The notes below the pieces were generated by a model that was not told the DNA's origin, did not search any database, and was given only the letters and a program-made list of their open reading frames with translations. From the NCBI GenBank assembly GCA_013407085.1, contig JACCGJ010018211.1, positions 1 to 64,000 on the forward strand: 64,000 bases of DNA, given 5' to 3'. Source of the stretch: Atriophallophorus winterbourni (lineage: Eukaryota; Platyhelminthes; Trematoda; Plagiorchiida; Microphallidae). Positions 46,701 through 57,537 of the stretch are shown piece by piece (within the stretch, counting starts at the first letter, position 1; each line of letters begins with the position of its first letter). A program made the translations under genes and the position numbers.

Positions 46701-47205
46701 ACAACTTCCTGTAATCGGCTCAATTGCCATGATATGTGTGCGAATGTTAGGTGATCATATCGTAATTTACGAAGTAATGAACAAGACGAGACCTCTCACA
46801 CACTTGAGTCATGTACTGAGTCGTTTTTCCAGTCTATAACACACGTCGTCATATTTCCACTCTCCAAATAACATACAGCTATTTCAACTAACATCCAGGT
46901 TTACTCAGCCCCTTTTCTTGGTTTTCTGAAACGTTGAACCATTTGTAATCGTGGCGTTACAGAAAAGACCGACTTTATTAAAGTTGGAGATTTCACCTCG
47001 ATTTGACAAACACTTGTTTGGCAGACTCTTATTTGATGATAATCTTTTTAGTAAACTTACGATACTCATGTCCTCGGAGGACACACTACTTTTAAGGAAG
47101 TTTTTACCAACACATTTTCAAGCCAAATGTTGAAAAACGCATCTCCTATTCACAATCATAGTAATCTTAAGTGCTATCCAAACGCAAAATCATCGTTGTT
47201 CACAG

Positions 47206-47235
47206 GTGATTCACCTGAATCGGAATCGCTTGCGA
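47206..47235 (+). CDS. Exon I, 30-nt micro-exon
   Basis: Acceptor catcgttgttcacag, 30 bases, then a consensus donor (GCGA|gtaagt). In phase 1 it adds G at the junction (with the G from exon J1) and then DSPESESLA, exiting with A in phase 1. It is an acidic, Ser-rich peptide that contrasts with the basic G/H exons. Flanking intron sequence is homologous to that around exon G1, marking the two as diverged duplicates. The copy at 39442 is broken. Confidence 0.55.
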
Positions 47236-47344
47236 GTAAGTTCATATTGAAATAACGAAATAAAATGTAATCAAATCGGAATGGATAGAATATTTATTGA
47301 GATATTTGGTTGTCATTTCGAATTATATTATTATTATATTATAT

Positions 47345-50300
47345 ATAATAATAATCATTTGGTCGCTAAGGTATATATGAGCCGTAGTTACTAGAATTCA
47401 TTCTATGTAATCTAGATAGAGCATACGATTGGAATAACTCAACACCAATGTATTATGTATGGTCTAGTTTTTTGCAATGGTTCCAAGGTTGTCAAAGCCT
47501 GGGCGGTTTTAAGGATAAGCTCTTAAATCCAAACATGCTCTAATGGCCCGCGTCTCATATAGCCTCTCACAACCGAGTCCAGCTCCTGGCCTGCACGCGT
47601 GGTCTGTGTGACCCGGCGGAACTGCTTCCACTGATAGGAGAACGGTCGATGCGGCTGACTGGCGCCTCAAAACCAGCATGCTTTTGGCTTGTGGAGCTTG
47701 TACGTCCATGCAGTTCGTCCACCTAGGAGAAAGATACTCTTTTCTCAAAACTCCACTGCCTTGTGGCTACATCCATTCATGGAAAAGGCTTCAAGAGTCA
47801 ACCTCGAGGAAATAATCTGAGCCGGAGTCCCGTTATGCAGTCCGAAGTTTTATTCAACTTCTCCCTGCCAACTCCTGCGACAGCTTCGTTGTCTAAACGT
47901 ATCAGCTTAGCTGTTCCTTTGCTTCCGGTTATGCCGTGGAGAGGGAGCTCTTGTTGCATGGGCAACAGCTAGTTCTCCACTCTGAACTGCCCGGGCGTAC
48001 ATCACAACGCACCAATGGAGCAGACACTCCAATCCGCTTCTACGGATAATAACATGGGAAGCAACAGATACCGGTTAAAAGCTACGGCTCGATTGGCGTA
48101 GTGCTTAGCGACCCTGGGGCTTCTTCCGACGTTGGAAGAGATATTCAGGTATCACTGGACGGCTACCGCCAGCCTCAGTCCGGGCAGCCCACAGCCAATA
48201 TGGTGCCTCACTCGCCATGGTCTGCTGTAGTCATTGGGTGCATGGGGATTAGGGATCAACCGACAAGCAGACTGTTTTTTCCACACCAGCTAAACGAACT
48301 ACTAAAAAACAAATGTCATTTCTGAGAAATGGGAACCTGGAACGTCCGGTCCATGCTTATTGGATTTCATGACGTCGTCTAGAATATCAAAGGCGTAAGA
48401 AAATCACCTGTAATTAGCATTGAGCTAAAGAGGTTAGAATTTCGACGTGGCTGCCCTGCAAGAGAAGCGACTACCAGACACTGGCATACTAACAGAAGGA
48501 GATTACACATTTTTTGGGGTTCTGGTGAGCCTCGACTGCATGGAGTTGGGTTTGCAGTTCAGAACGACCTACTTAAAGCTTCAGAACCGATCAGCTTTGG
48601 GAGCGAACGGATGTGGACTCTAAGGTACATTACTGGAACCATTGCGTTGGTCAACGTTTGTGCACCGACGCTCTCTGCGAAGCCTGCTGAAAAATATACT
48701 TTTTAACATAACACCGCAACAGTCCTCAAAAACGTTCCACAAAGAAACTGTGTAGTGGTATTGAGTGATTTCAATGCTAGAGTTGGTACAGATTAAAGGT
48801 CTTGGCAAAACTGTCTCGGGAGGTTTGGTGTAGGTAAAATCAATGAAAATGGACAACGCCTTTTAGAATTGTGCACACAGTTCAGCCTTTTGTCAGTAAC
48901 ACTTTCTTTCAAACAAAACCACAGCATAAATTCTCTTGGTAACATCCTCGCTCAAAGCATTTGCATCATATTGATGTTATTCTTGTTAGGCGCACTAATA
49001 TCGGAAGCGTACTTCTCACCAAATCATATCAAAGCGCAGAATGTGACACTAATCATTCACTGGTCTGTGCAAAACTGAAGCTTCCCCACACGAGATTTCA
49101 CCGCACCAAATTGTCTGGTAAGCCTAGGATTGACGTCACCCGCACGTGGGAACCTATTCTAGCTGCGCGATTTGCAAAAGCCTTTACAGCTGAGTTCAGC
49201 AAGACAACTCTACTTGAATCAGCTTCACAAAACTGGGAATTGATAAAAAGCTGTATACGCCGAGTCGCACTTTCCACTTTCGGTCAGAAGAAACCTTGAA
49301 CGAGCGACTTGTTCGAAGCAAAAGCTTCTGAGATGACTGCTGTATTGGATGAGAAACTGTCAGCATTCTTGAGGTTCAAAGGTATGCCAACAGATGAAAA
49401 ACTTACGAGTTTTAGGAACAGTCAGAAATAAGGTGCAACAGACTGCAAGGCGACGTGCAAATGACTATTGGACAGAAATTAGCCTACGTATACGAGAGGC
49501 TGCGTACACTGGAAATTTTCACGGTATGTATGATGGGATCAACAGAGCCATCGGTCCAAACAAACTTACAACGGCTCCCATTAAGTCTGCATCTGGTGAC
49601 CTGATTGTGGACAAAACTCAGCAGATGGACGATGAGTAGAGCACTTCTCCTCTTTCTACTCTAGGGACAGTACGGTTCCACCACATGTATTTGAAAATGT
49701 GGAGAGGTTGCCGACTATTGAATATCTAGATACTTAATTTAATCTTAATGAGCTCATTAGAGCAATCGAGCGCTTATCGAATGGGAGAAACCCTGGTGAC
49801 AACGGAATTTCACCTGAGCTCATCAAATGCTGTAAAGCAGCATTATTACAACCGTTTTTCCATTTAATTCTTCAATGCTGGCAAGAGGAGTGTTTCCCAC
49901 AAGATACACGAGACACAAAGTTCATCACGCTTTTCGAGAATTTAGGGGATAGAGGTGACTGCAACAATTACAGAATGTTGTAGGCAAATTGTTTGCTAAA
50001 GTCTTACAGATCCGGCTGCAAGTTTTAGCTGATAGAATTCACTCCGAATCTCAATGTAGCTTCCGCAAGTGAAGATTAACTGTTGACATAAAGCTTTCCC
50101 TGAGACAACTTCAAGAATAGTGTCGGGAACAGCGCGTGCCATTATACGCTGTTTTTATTTATTTAACTAAGGCATTCGACTACGTCAGCAGGGAGGGTAC
50201 TTTCAAAATGCTTGTTCTGATAGGCTGCATCGTGAAACTCCTCAAACTCGTTATTTCGTTCCACTCAATAATGAGAAGCTCAGTCTATTTTAAGGTTTCA

Positions 50301-50835
50301 CTTCAGAAAACTTTAAAATTCGCAGAAGCGTCAAGAGAGGGTGAGTTTCTGTTCCCACGTCGTTCGCATTGTTCTTAGAGTTTAAAAAGATGGATCAGCA
50401 TTCCGCTAAAGTTCGTACTCCATGCAAAGTTTGATTATGCAATTAAGGGAATCGCCGTTCATCATTGGGCAGACCACACGATTAGCGCAGCTACTGAAGA
50501 CGTGATGTACAACTAAATGATACTGTACTGCGGTGAACCCTGGACCACCCAGGCAAGACACGAACAGAAGCTAAATGCTTCCAATCTACGAAGCATCCGT
50601 CGTATCTTGAAAATATCGTGGATGGACAAAGACTAATGTGAAAAGCTGGTTTACAGAACACGTTCACCTTATTGCGACAGCGCTGCCCGCGGTGGCTTGG
50701 TTATGTCTACAGCTGAATCATTGGAGGTATTGTTGCGGTACAGCGCGTCTCATATCTGCAAGCTGGGGAGTGACGTGCAGTACATCCCTGGTCGACATCG
50801 ATCGAAGAAGGCCAACAGCAACAACAACTTTATAG
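47345..50835 (+). mobile_element. RTE-clade LINE, degenerate copy 3
   Basis: Near-identical to copy 2 through its 5' region, endonuclease and RT motif A (AVFIYLTKAFDYVS at 50145 onward). It is then rearranged at 50378-50520 with loss of about 430 bases, including the FADD region. It ends with the same tail (TCGACATCGATCGAAGAAGG, AACAACAAC) at about 50828. Some indels that break copy 2 between 41.2 and 41.6 kb are absent here (frames at 48961-49299 and 49394-49639 are longer), so copy 3 is closer to the ancestor in that part. Confidence 0.85.
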
Positions 50836-50946
50836 GACGATTTTTACCAACTTATTTTTAAACCAAACATTCAAAAACTCATCTTCTATGCACAAACTTG
50901 GAAATCTTAAATGCTATATAAATGTGAAATCTTCGTTGTTTCACAG

Positions 50947-51000
50947 GTGGCCCAGTTGGTTCTAACAAACCGAAAACCGGTTCATTGGCTTCGATGGACA
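50947..51000 (+). CDS. Exon G2, 54-nt micro-exon (copy of G1)
   Basis: All 54 coding bases equal exon G1. The acceptor differs by one base (tttcacag here, tttaacag in G1), which is a better match to consensus. With A carried from exon I the junction codon is S. Same peptide, same in-frame alternative acceptor, same donor. Confidence 0.6.
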
Positions 51001-51134
51001 GTAAGTTTATATTAACATAACGAAATAATATGCAATAAGATGGGATGGATAGAATATTTAATGAGATATTTCGTTGCCATTTCAAATTTATTCTTACAAA
51101 AAATTCAAACTGTATTTAATGATATACATTTGCA

Positions 51135-51490
51135 TGCTTTCACGTCACACACAATACGCGACCGGTTTCGTACTGTTTGCACTCACCAGGTAGGGACAGT
51201 AAGATCAGGATCCGCATGCGCTTGAAACAGTGGAAGAATGGTAAACAAGGAGCGCTTGTATGCCACTGTTGGATAAGGCTGGTACGACCAACCTGTTCAA
51301 CCACATGTGTGCAAACACATGTTTAATGTGGTAAAACTCATAACCATGAAACAAAATATTCATTTGCATGCTTTTCGTCACACACAACCCACGACCGGTT
51401 TCGTGCTGTTTTCACTCATCAGTTATGAACAGTAAGATCAGGATCCGCAAGCGCTTGAAACAGTGGAGAAATGGATCCTGATCTTACTGG
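51135..51490. repeat. Dispersed repeat R2, two tandem copies (duplicate)
   Basis: Copy of 43700-44065 at an offset of about 7420 with a handful of changes. It lies in the intron between G2 and H2. Confidence 0.7.
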
Positions 51491-51863
51491 TGAGTTGAAA
51501 TCAGAATGTCAACCATTGGGCGAACCGAACTTGCAGGGCAAAGACGTTTGTAGGATAGTTATGGAAACCCTAAGAGTGGCGATGACAGCTCATTCTGAAA
51601 GCACTTTAGAAGGCGTCATCTGCAGGCCATTGGCTTGCATGAATATAAAACGAAATTGGACCACGTTTTATTGAATTAATAGTTTACCGAATAATTATAT
51701 AATGTTTAATCTAATTGGTTATTTTGTTTTATAAATGTACGTTTTATATTTTACCATATCATGACTATTGTTAGGCTTGTTGCGTTTTAGACCAATGAAA
51801 CCTTCTATTACATTGAATAACCAACTAACTAAGTGAAACTATGTTCATGTTAATAATTTTCAG

Positions 51864-51914
51864 ACTCACCTAATCCCCTGGCGATGAGGAGTAAGGCCAG
51901 TCCGCCAAGTAAAA
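51864..51914 (+). CDS. Exon H2, 51-nt micro-exon (copy of H1)
   Basis: Identical to exon H1 over all 51 bases with the same acceptor and donor. The intron from G2 is 863 bases. The internal in-frame donor is also kept. Confidence 0.6.
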
Positions 51915-52249
51915 GTGAGTTTGAATGAATCGCACGATGTGGTGATGATAATTACTGCCGGCTTGCAACGCGTGAATATTTGATACGAGGTTGCACCCAT
52001 AATTCCTTCAGTTTGTCCACATTGAAAAACAACACGTCATCAAAACCGAATTGCAATTTGCGTTAGTGTTCACTAGCCAACATTAAATGACGCTCACGGT
52101 GCTATTGGAATATGTTTTAACTCAGCATAGCCACCTTAATTTACGGTTAGAAATAATTCATCTTACATTGCAGTGTTCAGATATTGACGTTCACTAAGTT
52201 TGCAATGTAATATTAGAGTGTTTCGTCATTTGGTTGAAGTGATCGTCAG

Positions 52250-52279
52250 AATTCTCCGCCAAGTCGTGCTCGCCATTTG
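52250..52279 (+). CDS. Exon J2, 30-nt micro-exon (copy of J1)
   Basis: Identical to exon J1, 335 bases after H2. It exits in phase 1 with G, which would give D at the junction with the candidate last exon at 62418. Confidence 0.5.
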
Positions 52280-52391
52280 GTAAGTAATAGTCTGATTACA
52301 CCCTTTGGTTCACGTACGGTGATGATGAGGCGAACTGAAAGTCAAAACGGAGAGATTTCAATATAAAAGATTGAAATGAATAGTTTAGAAC

Positions 52392-52745
52392 AGTTTATTG
52401 ATAACGATTCGCTTTTGACACAGAAGCTACGTCAGACCAAAGGTATCAGTAGACGCAGAGATCATGGTAAAATTGCGTCCACCTGACCACTCTTATGCTG
52501 ACCGAGAACTGCACAGGCCGTGTTGGGCACTGAGTTTGTAAAGATAGATTAACGAGTTAAAGAAAATTGACGCACCAACCCCTACATGCTTTGTGCATGT
52601 AGGGGATCAACGTCTGCTGACGGAATAACTTGCTCGCGTAATCCATACGAGTAGTATCTGGAGAATTCGGTACTAGGATAAAGGTACATAAAAAGCGAAT
52701 ATGGAAACAGACAGCCAATTCTAGTGCGTATCAATCACTGATACA
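52392..52745. mobile_element. Truncated foldback element (duplicate of 44972)
   Basis: Matches the left half of the 44972-45642 element, including the central CATGC hairpin at about 52578-52603. It stops at about 52745, where the RTE LINE begins. Confidence 0.6.
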
Positions 52746-52796
52746 CAATTAGGCCAATTCCAAATATGAATTTGATAAGGAACGACCCAGAGAGAA

Positions 52797-53559
52797 GTGG
52801 TGGTGTTGTTGTTGTTTACTATCATAATCGAGTCCAGTGCCTGTCAATATTGTTGTTGGCATCCTTCGGTCGATGTCGACCATGGATGTACATCACAATC
52901 GAATGAATTTTCATGTTTTACAGCCCAAAGTCTTAACGTGCCGACGAAAAACAGTGTATCAGCGACTGGAGGTGCTCTTAGGAGTGAGCCATCAATGCTG
53001 CATCGTCGGAAAACAGCAGGTTACGGATTAGCACATTTCGTGCCTTGGTTTGTGCTCACAACCGTTTCAAGGTAAAAAGCTTGCCATCACTTCGCGTGCG
53101 TAGGTAAATGCCTTCTGTTCTCGTCTTGAAAGCGTGCTTCAGAAGCAGAGCAAAAAAATGCGTGGGAGCAAGAACGAACCCTTGTTTGTCGCCTCGGCGA
53201 ATTTCAAATGCTTCTGAACTGCAACTGTTAAAATGGATTGAGCCCTTCATGCTTGAGTGAAACGAAAAAGCGAGCCTGAGCAGCCATGGGTCGCAACCTA
53301 TCAGATCAAGCATTTTGAAAGTCCCTCCCTGCTGACGTAGTCGAATGCCTAGTTTAATCAATAAAAATATCGTATAATGACATACGTTGTTCCCGACACT
53401 TTTTTTGAAGTTGTCTCAGGGAGAAGATCATGTCAACGGTTGATCTTCCCTTAAGGAAGCCACATTGAGATTCGGAGTAAATTCCATCAGCTAAAACTTG
53501 CAGCCGGATCTGTGAGACTTCAGCAAACAATTTGCCTACAACATTCAGAAGGGAGATTC
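52797..53559 (-). mobile_element. RTE-clade LINE copy 4, 3' portion
   Basis: Read leftward: the frame at 53056-53361 has the RT middle (GGTFKMLDLIGCDPWLLRL, then HFNSCSSEAFEIRRGDKQGF and KTRTEGIYLRTRSDGKLF). Next comes a broken FADD block (about 52990-53020) and the 3' tail with GTTGTTGTTGTT at about 52800. Its 5' portion continues at 57134 on the far side of a CR1-type LINE. Confidence 0.8.
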
Positions 53560-53677
53560 AAATTCATAATCAAATTCAAAGATTTATGGTTAAAAAAGTT
53601 AATACTTTACAACACTACATGATGACGGTATTAATAAAACATGAAAAAATAAAACAGTATAAAAGCAATAGAGGATA

Positions 53678-54339
53678 TCAAATGTACGGCTCACAAATGT
53701 TATTATTTTGCATATGTAAGTCCAATTTCACTTTAAACGCCGCCAGGCAAGTAGAGTCCACCACATGTTGGGGTAGGGAATTCCAAAGAAATATAGCACG
53801 TATGGCAAAAAGATGGCGCCGACAGACAATACGGGAACTTGGGACGTAAAGGGATAAGGTATGTCCGCTTATCACTTTCCCTTCACACACATCAAGCAAG
53901 TGTTTTAGTGGATGTCCTTCGGTAGACACAATTCTATAAGTCAGAATAATATCGCGTCGTATCCTCCTTTGGGTAAAGTCGCATAGATCTAGACGTCGCA
54001 ATCTTTCGGTGTACGGAACATTGTTGCTCTGTGATAGATTTTATCGAAGAGAGCACTATCCTTTAGCAGCCAAGGAACCCAGACCTCTACCGCATACTCC
54101 ATCGTAGGGTGAAGTTAGATATTCATTATCCTTGGCAACGTTACCAAAGAGAATCTTCCAAATATTCTTCGAAAGATACCTAACAATCTGTGTTCTCGTT
54201 GATATATGTTCTGACAGTGCGCTGTGCTCTTCAGGTTCCCGCTAATCCACACTCCAAGATCTTTTTCTAACAAGCTCCATGCTAGGATTTCAGTTCTCAA
54301 TCGATATGTCCAAGGAACATTCTTGCCAAGATGGAGCAT
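53678..54339 (-). pseudogene. CR1-type ORF2 C-terminal region
   Basis: Two frames (54115-54339 with EKDLGVWISGNLKSTAHC; 53678-54001 with RRIRRDIILTYRI and AIFLWNSLPQHVVDSTCLA) match the conserved region after the RT in CR1 LINEs. A frameshift or stop near 54010-54110 separates them. Confidence 0.8.
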
Positions 54340-54360
54340 CTTACATTTCTGTATGTTGAA

Positions 54361-54675
54361 TTACATGTCATTCGTGACCGCCCAATTCGACACGCTGTCC
54401 AAATCCGTTCGCCGTTTCTCACAATCATCTACAGAACTTATTGGCGTCCAAATTTTCATATCATCCGCGAGCAGGACCATTTTGGACGATATGAGGGGGG
54501 GAAAATCATTCTTGTACAACAGAAAGAGGAGCGGACCTAGCACAGACCCTTGTGGGACTCCACTGGTGGTTTTGAACGTTTGGGATAGCGCTTCGTTAAC
54601 TTTAACTCGGGCGTCGCGATCTGAGAGATAGTCGCACAACCATGAGAGGAGTGGATCACATATTCCTAAACGCAT
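54361..54675 (-). pseudogene. CR1-type ORF2 continuation (RT motifs B and C)
   Basis: Reads GVPQGSVLGPLLFLLYKNDF (motif B) and then LADDMKIW at the catalytic YADD/FADD position. It is one frameshift away from the main ORF2. The first residue of the motif C block is L instead of the usual aromatic residue. Confidence 0.85.
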
Positions 54676-56531
54676 AGTTTTTGAAGAAGCAAATGATGAT
54701 TGACTCTGTCAAATGCTTTCGAAATGTCTAGGTAACAGACGTGGATGCAAGAACTTTTATCCATCTCCTTTGTCCAGTCGTCTAACGTGAGGAGAAGATT
54801 TGTGAGACAAGATCGGTGTGATCGAAATCCATGCTGCGCTGGCGAAAACAAATTATGCGATTCGAAGTGTGCAACTATTCTTTCCGAGACTATACGTTCC
54901 ATGAGCTTAGCAATAACAGGTAAAAGTGTGACGGGACGATAATTTGCAGCGTCAGATCGGCAACCGCCTTTGAAGATAGGTGTTATCACGCCGGACTTCC
55001 AGTCTTTCAGTACAACTCCCTTAAGCAACGAATAGTTAAACAGGCTGGAGAGCGGTTCACAAAGCTGACGGTGACAGAACGTGAGCACATCCGGTGTGAT
55101 GCCATCCGCTCCTGGGGATTTTCTTACCTTTAGTTTGAGCAAATGACTTGCAACAATCATTGGATTTATCGAAATATCGCACAACGTTTCGATTCCTGTT
55201 TCAATTGAATACTCAGAACGTTCCACTAAAACCTTTGGCACGAACACCTTGGAATAGTAAATTGCCAGAGCATTTGCGGTTTCCAACGCTGTTTCAGTGA
55301 GTTTTTCGCCATTCTGGATTGGAAAAATACCTGGTTTGACTTTTGCTTTCGCGTTCATGATTTTGTATAATAATTTAGGGTTGCGTTCCATTTTCGAAAG
55401 GAGCATCAATTGGTGCGCTCCCTTATCCTCTCGAATAAGCGCAGTCACTTTGTTGCTCAACATACAGAAATGTTGCCAAGAAGTAGAAGTATTGTTGGCT
55501 TTATGCTGCACCCACGCTGCTCGCTTCAGTGCTATCCACTTTTTTGTTCTGCTGCGGACAACAAAACGAAGTTCATCAACGCACCTTTTCTGAACGGTCT
55601 GTGAGTTCTCGTCTATCTTCATTTTCAGAAAACCTACAAGCTCGTTATATTGCGAGTCAGCGGTTATATTGTGCGTCTGAAAATGCGGAATCTGCATGAG
55701 CGATTTACTCAGGGCCAATTTATCTACCCGTCGAACCACCCCATTCGGAGTAAGCGATTGCTGAGTACTGCAAACATAGTCGAACACAAGCACTGAATGG
55801 TCGCTAAGACCCAGTGGAGCCTGGAATTCGATCGCTTCGATGGATTGTTCCTCCGATGTTAACACTAAATCCAAGACAGAGGGGCGGTCAGAACCTCTCC
55901 TCCGGGTGCATTCGTGAACATGGTTGTATAACGGGATTGAATCTAGTACCTCTTTAAATCGGTATTCTGGTGTTTGTGGGGAGTGATCGTCCCTGAGATA
56001 AAGAGTGGACAGATTAAAATCACCCATAATAAGTGTCGTTGCTTGCTGTGTGCGAGTGAAGCGCTGAAGCACTTGGATCAACCTTTCGTTGTAGGATTCC
56101 GTGGATAAAGGGGACCGGTAGACCACACCAATAATGCAGACTTCACCAGACATCAGTGTTAAAATGCACCAAATTGTATCCTCGAGCGTGAATTCTGTCT
56201 TGTCTATTGGATGGCACTGGAGTCTATTATGGTAATAAAGAGCAACACCACCACCGCTTCTCTCTCGATCGTTCCTTATCAAAATCATATTTGGAATTGA
56301 TATCTCCGATTCAATCAATTGGGAAGAATACCATGTTTCTGTAATGGCGATAATGTCAGGTGAGTAGCGCGAACATATCTCGGTTAGCTCAGCTAATTTG
56401 TTCGGAAGGCTTTGTGCATTTGTATATAAACATCTTATAAAGTTCGTGGTGTTCAAATCATGAAAAGGTATTAGAGGGCCGACTCGGTTAGAGTCGGAAT
56501 ACTCAAGTTTTTTGGAGCTATCGCATGACAT
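54666..56531 (-). CDS. CR1-type LINE ORF2: endonuclease plus reverse transcriptase (5' part)
   Basis: A 621-codon open frame, the longest in the window. The N-terminal part is an AP-type endonuclease: LYTNAQSLPNKLAEL, then IIAITETWYS, GGGVALYYHNRL, LIMGDFNLSTLYL and LGLSDHSVLVFDY, which carry the expected N, E, D, N, D, H catalytic residues. The C-terminal part starts the reverse transcriptase: KSPGADGITPDVLTF, ITPIFKGG, NYRPVTLLPV, AQHGFRSHRSCLTNLL and motif A in CYLDISKAFDRVNHHLLL. A frame break at about 54670 separates it from the rest of the RT. It encodes the retrotransposition enzyme of the element, not a host function. Confidence 0.9.
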   Translation of the reverse strand: MSCDSSKKLEYSDSNRVGPLIPFHDLNTTNFIRCLYTNAQSLPNKLAELTEICSRYSPDIIAITETWYSSQLIESEISIPNMILIRNDRERSGGGVALYYHNRLQCHPIDKTEFTLEDTIWCILTLMSGEVCIIGVVYRSPLSTESYNERLIQVLQRFTRTQQATTLIMGDFNLSTLYLRDDHSPQTPEYRFKEVLDSIPLYNHVHECTRRRGSDRPSVLDLVLTSEEQSIEAIEFQAPLGLSDHSVLVFDYVCSTQQSLTPNGVVRRVDKLALSKSLMQIPHFQTHNITADSQYNELVGFLKMKIDENSQTVQKRCVDELRFVVRSRTKKWIALKRAAWVQHKANNTSTSWQHFCMLSNKVTALIREDKGAHQLMLLSKMERNPKLLYKIMNAKAKVKPGIFPIQNGEKLTETALETANALAIYYSKVFVPKVLVERSEYSIETGIETLCDISINPMIVASHLLKLKVRKSPGADGITPDVLTFCHRQLCEPLSSLFNYSLLKGVVLKDWKSGVITPIFKGGCRSDAANYRPVTLLPVIAKLMERIVSERIVAHFESHNLFSPAQHGFRSHRSCLTNLLLTLDDWTKEMDKSSCIHVCYLDISKAFDRVNHHLLLQKLCV

Positions 56532-57133
56532 TCAGGTTGAACCTCATCACTAGGCGTTTGTGGGTCAGTACCATCCGTTAACTTGCTTCCGGCTATTACC
56601 TTGGGCAAGCTCAACACGATGTTTTGTGGTAGGTTTTTTCTATTAGCTTTCCATTCACGTTTGATAGTATCCGTCATTTCGGTTGTGAAGGAGGTTAGCT
56701 TTAAAGGGCTATGACCTTGCCCTTTATAGTTGGCAGACCGCGGTATCCTAAAAGCATCCGCAAGTATGGCATTTTTAATACCAATTGTTCCGGCTAGATA
56801 TTTCCATTGTTTGTGGTCGTGCTCAGACTTTTCTTGAGAAGGTACGTCAGCAGCATCTTCCGGAACACCTAAAAATTACAATACTTCTCGGATTACATTC
56901 TCCACGAGATTTCTGCGACGACTTTCGCTCCCACCATGGTAAGTCTGCATGGATACGACATGTAGTCTCTGGAACACCTCTAAGAATGTAAGCATTTAAG
57001 AGTACGTTTTCCACGTCCTCCGCAGATTGCAGCGTTATTCTTAAAAGGCGAGGATCATCCTTGTGAGGAGAATTCAGGTGGCGGTTTAATCGAACTACTG
57101 ATGAAGGAGTAACTGCGGCCATGCTCATCAGAC

Positions 57134-57537
57134 TGCAGAGTTTATACCTCTGTAATTGTTGCAGTCGCCTCTGTCACCCTTATTCTTGAAAAGCGTGATG
57201 ATCTTTGTGTCTCGCATCTCGTGTGAGACACCCTTCTCCTGCCAGCACTGAAGAAGCAAATGGTGTAGAGGCTGTCATAATGCTGCTCTACCGCATTTGA
57301 TGAGCGCAGGTGGAATTCCGTCGTCACCACGGGCCTTCTCATTCGCTAAGCGGTCGATAGTCTTACTGAGCTCATCGAGAGTAGGAGGGGTATCTAGATA
57401 TTCAATGGTCGGTAACCGCTAGACATTTTCGAGTGCATGCGGTATAACCGTACTGTCCCTAGAGTAGAGAGATGAGAAGTGCTCTACCCATCTTTCCATC
57501 TGTTGAGTTTTGTGGACAATCGGGTTACCAGATATAC
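57134..57537 (-). mobile_element. RTE-clade LINE copy 4, 5' portion
   Basis: Reading leftward from 57537 the sequence matches RTE copies (TGTGGACAAAACTCAACAG, then the block for ANGKAPGDDGISP and LIKC). It ends at GCAACAATTACAGAGG, where the CR1-type element is inserted. The right edge is cut by the foldback fragment. Confidence 0.8.

Larger units (their letters stand above)
39020..46755. repeat. Second tandem segmental duplication, unit 1 (about 7.7 kb)
   Basis: The left edge (catcgtaatttacgaagtaatg at about 39023) recurs at 46757. The unit carries a broken exon (39442), an RTE LINE, a micro-exon cassette (43527, 44443, 44829), R2 repeats and a foldback element. Similarity to unit 2 is mosaic: about 80-90% from 39020 to 39460, but near-identical from 39480 to 45325, apart from indels in the LINE. 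Confidence 0.85.
46756..52745. repeat. Second tandem segmental duplication, unit 2
   Basis: Partner of 39020-45325. Offsets are 7877 bases in the LINE 5' part, 7851 at its RT and 7420 in the exon cassette. The shift is due to deletions in unit 2, the largest at about 50378-50510 inside the LINE. Homology ends at about 52745, where a minus-strand RTE LINE begins. Confidence 0.85.
53560..57133 (-). mobile_element. CR1-clade LINE, nearly complete, nested in an RTE LINE
   Basis: The element runs from an ORF1 fragment at the right (56847-57128, LLRITLQSAEDVENVLL) through the main ORF2 (54666-56531) and its continuation to a short 3' tail with repeated 'aaattca' units at about 53560-53585. It interrupts the RTE LINE exactly between 'acagagg' and 'aatctcccttctgaatg', as shown by the uninterrupted copy at 25200-25230. 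The 5' end is truncated within or just before ORF1. Confidence 0.85.

Noticed and set aside
55297..55604. Plus-strand frames of 64-98 codons
   Set aside because: Shadows of the CR1-type ORF2 on the minus strand.
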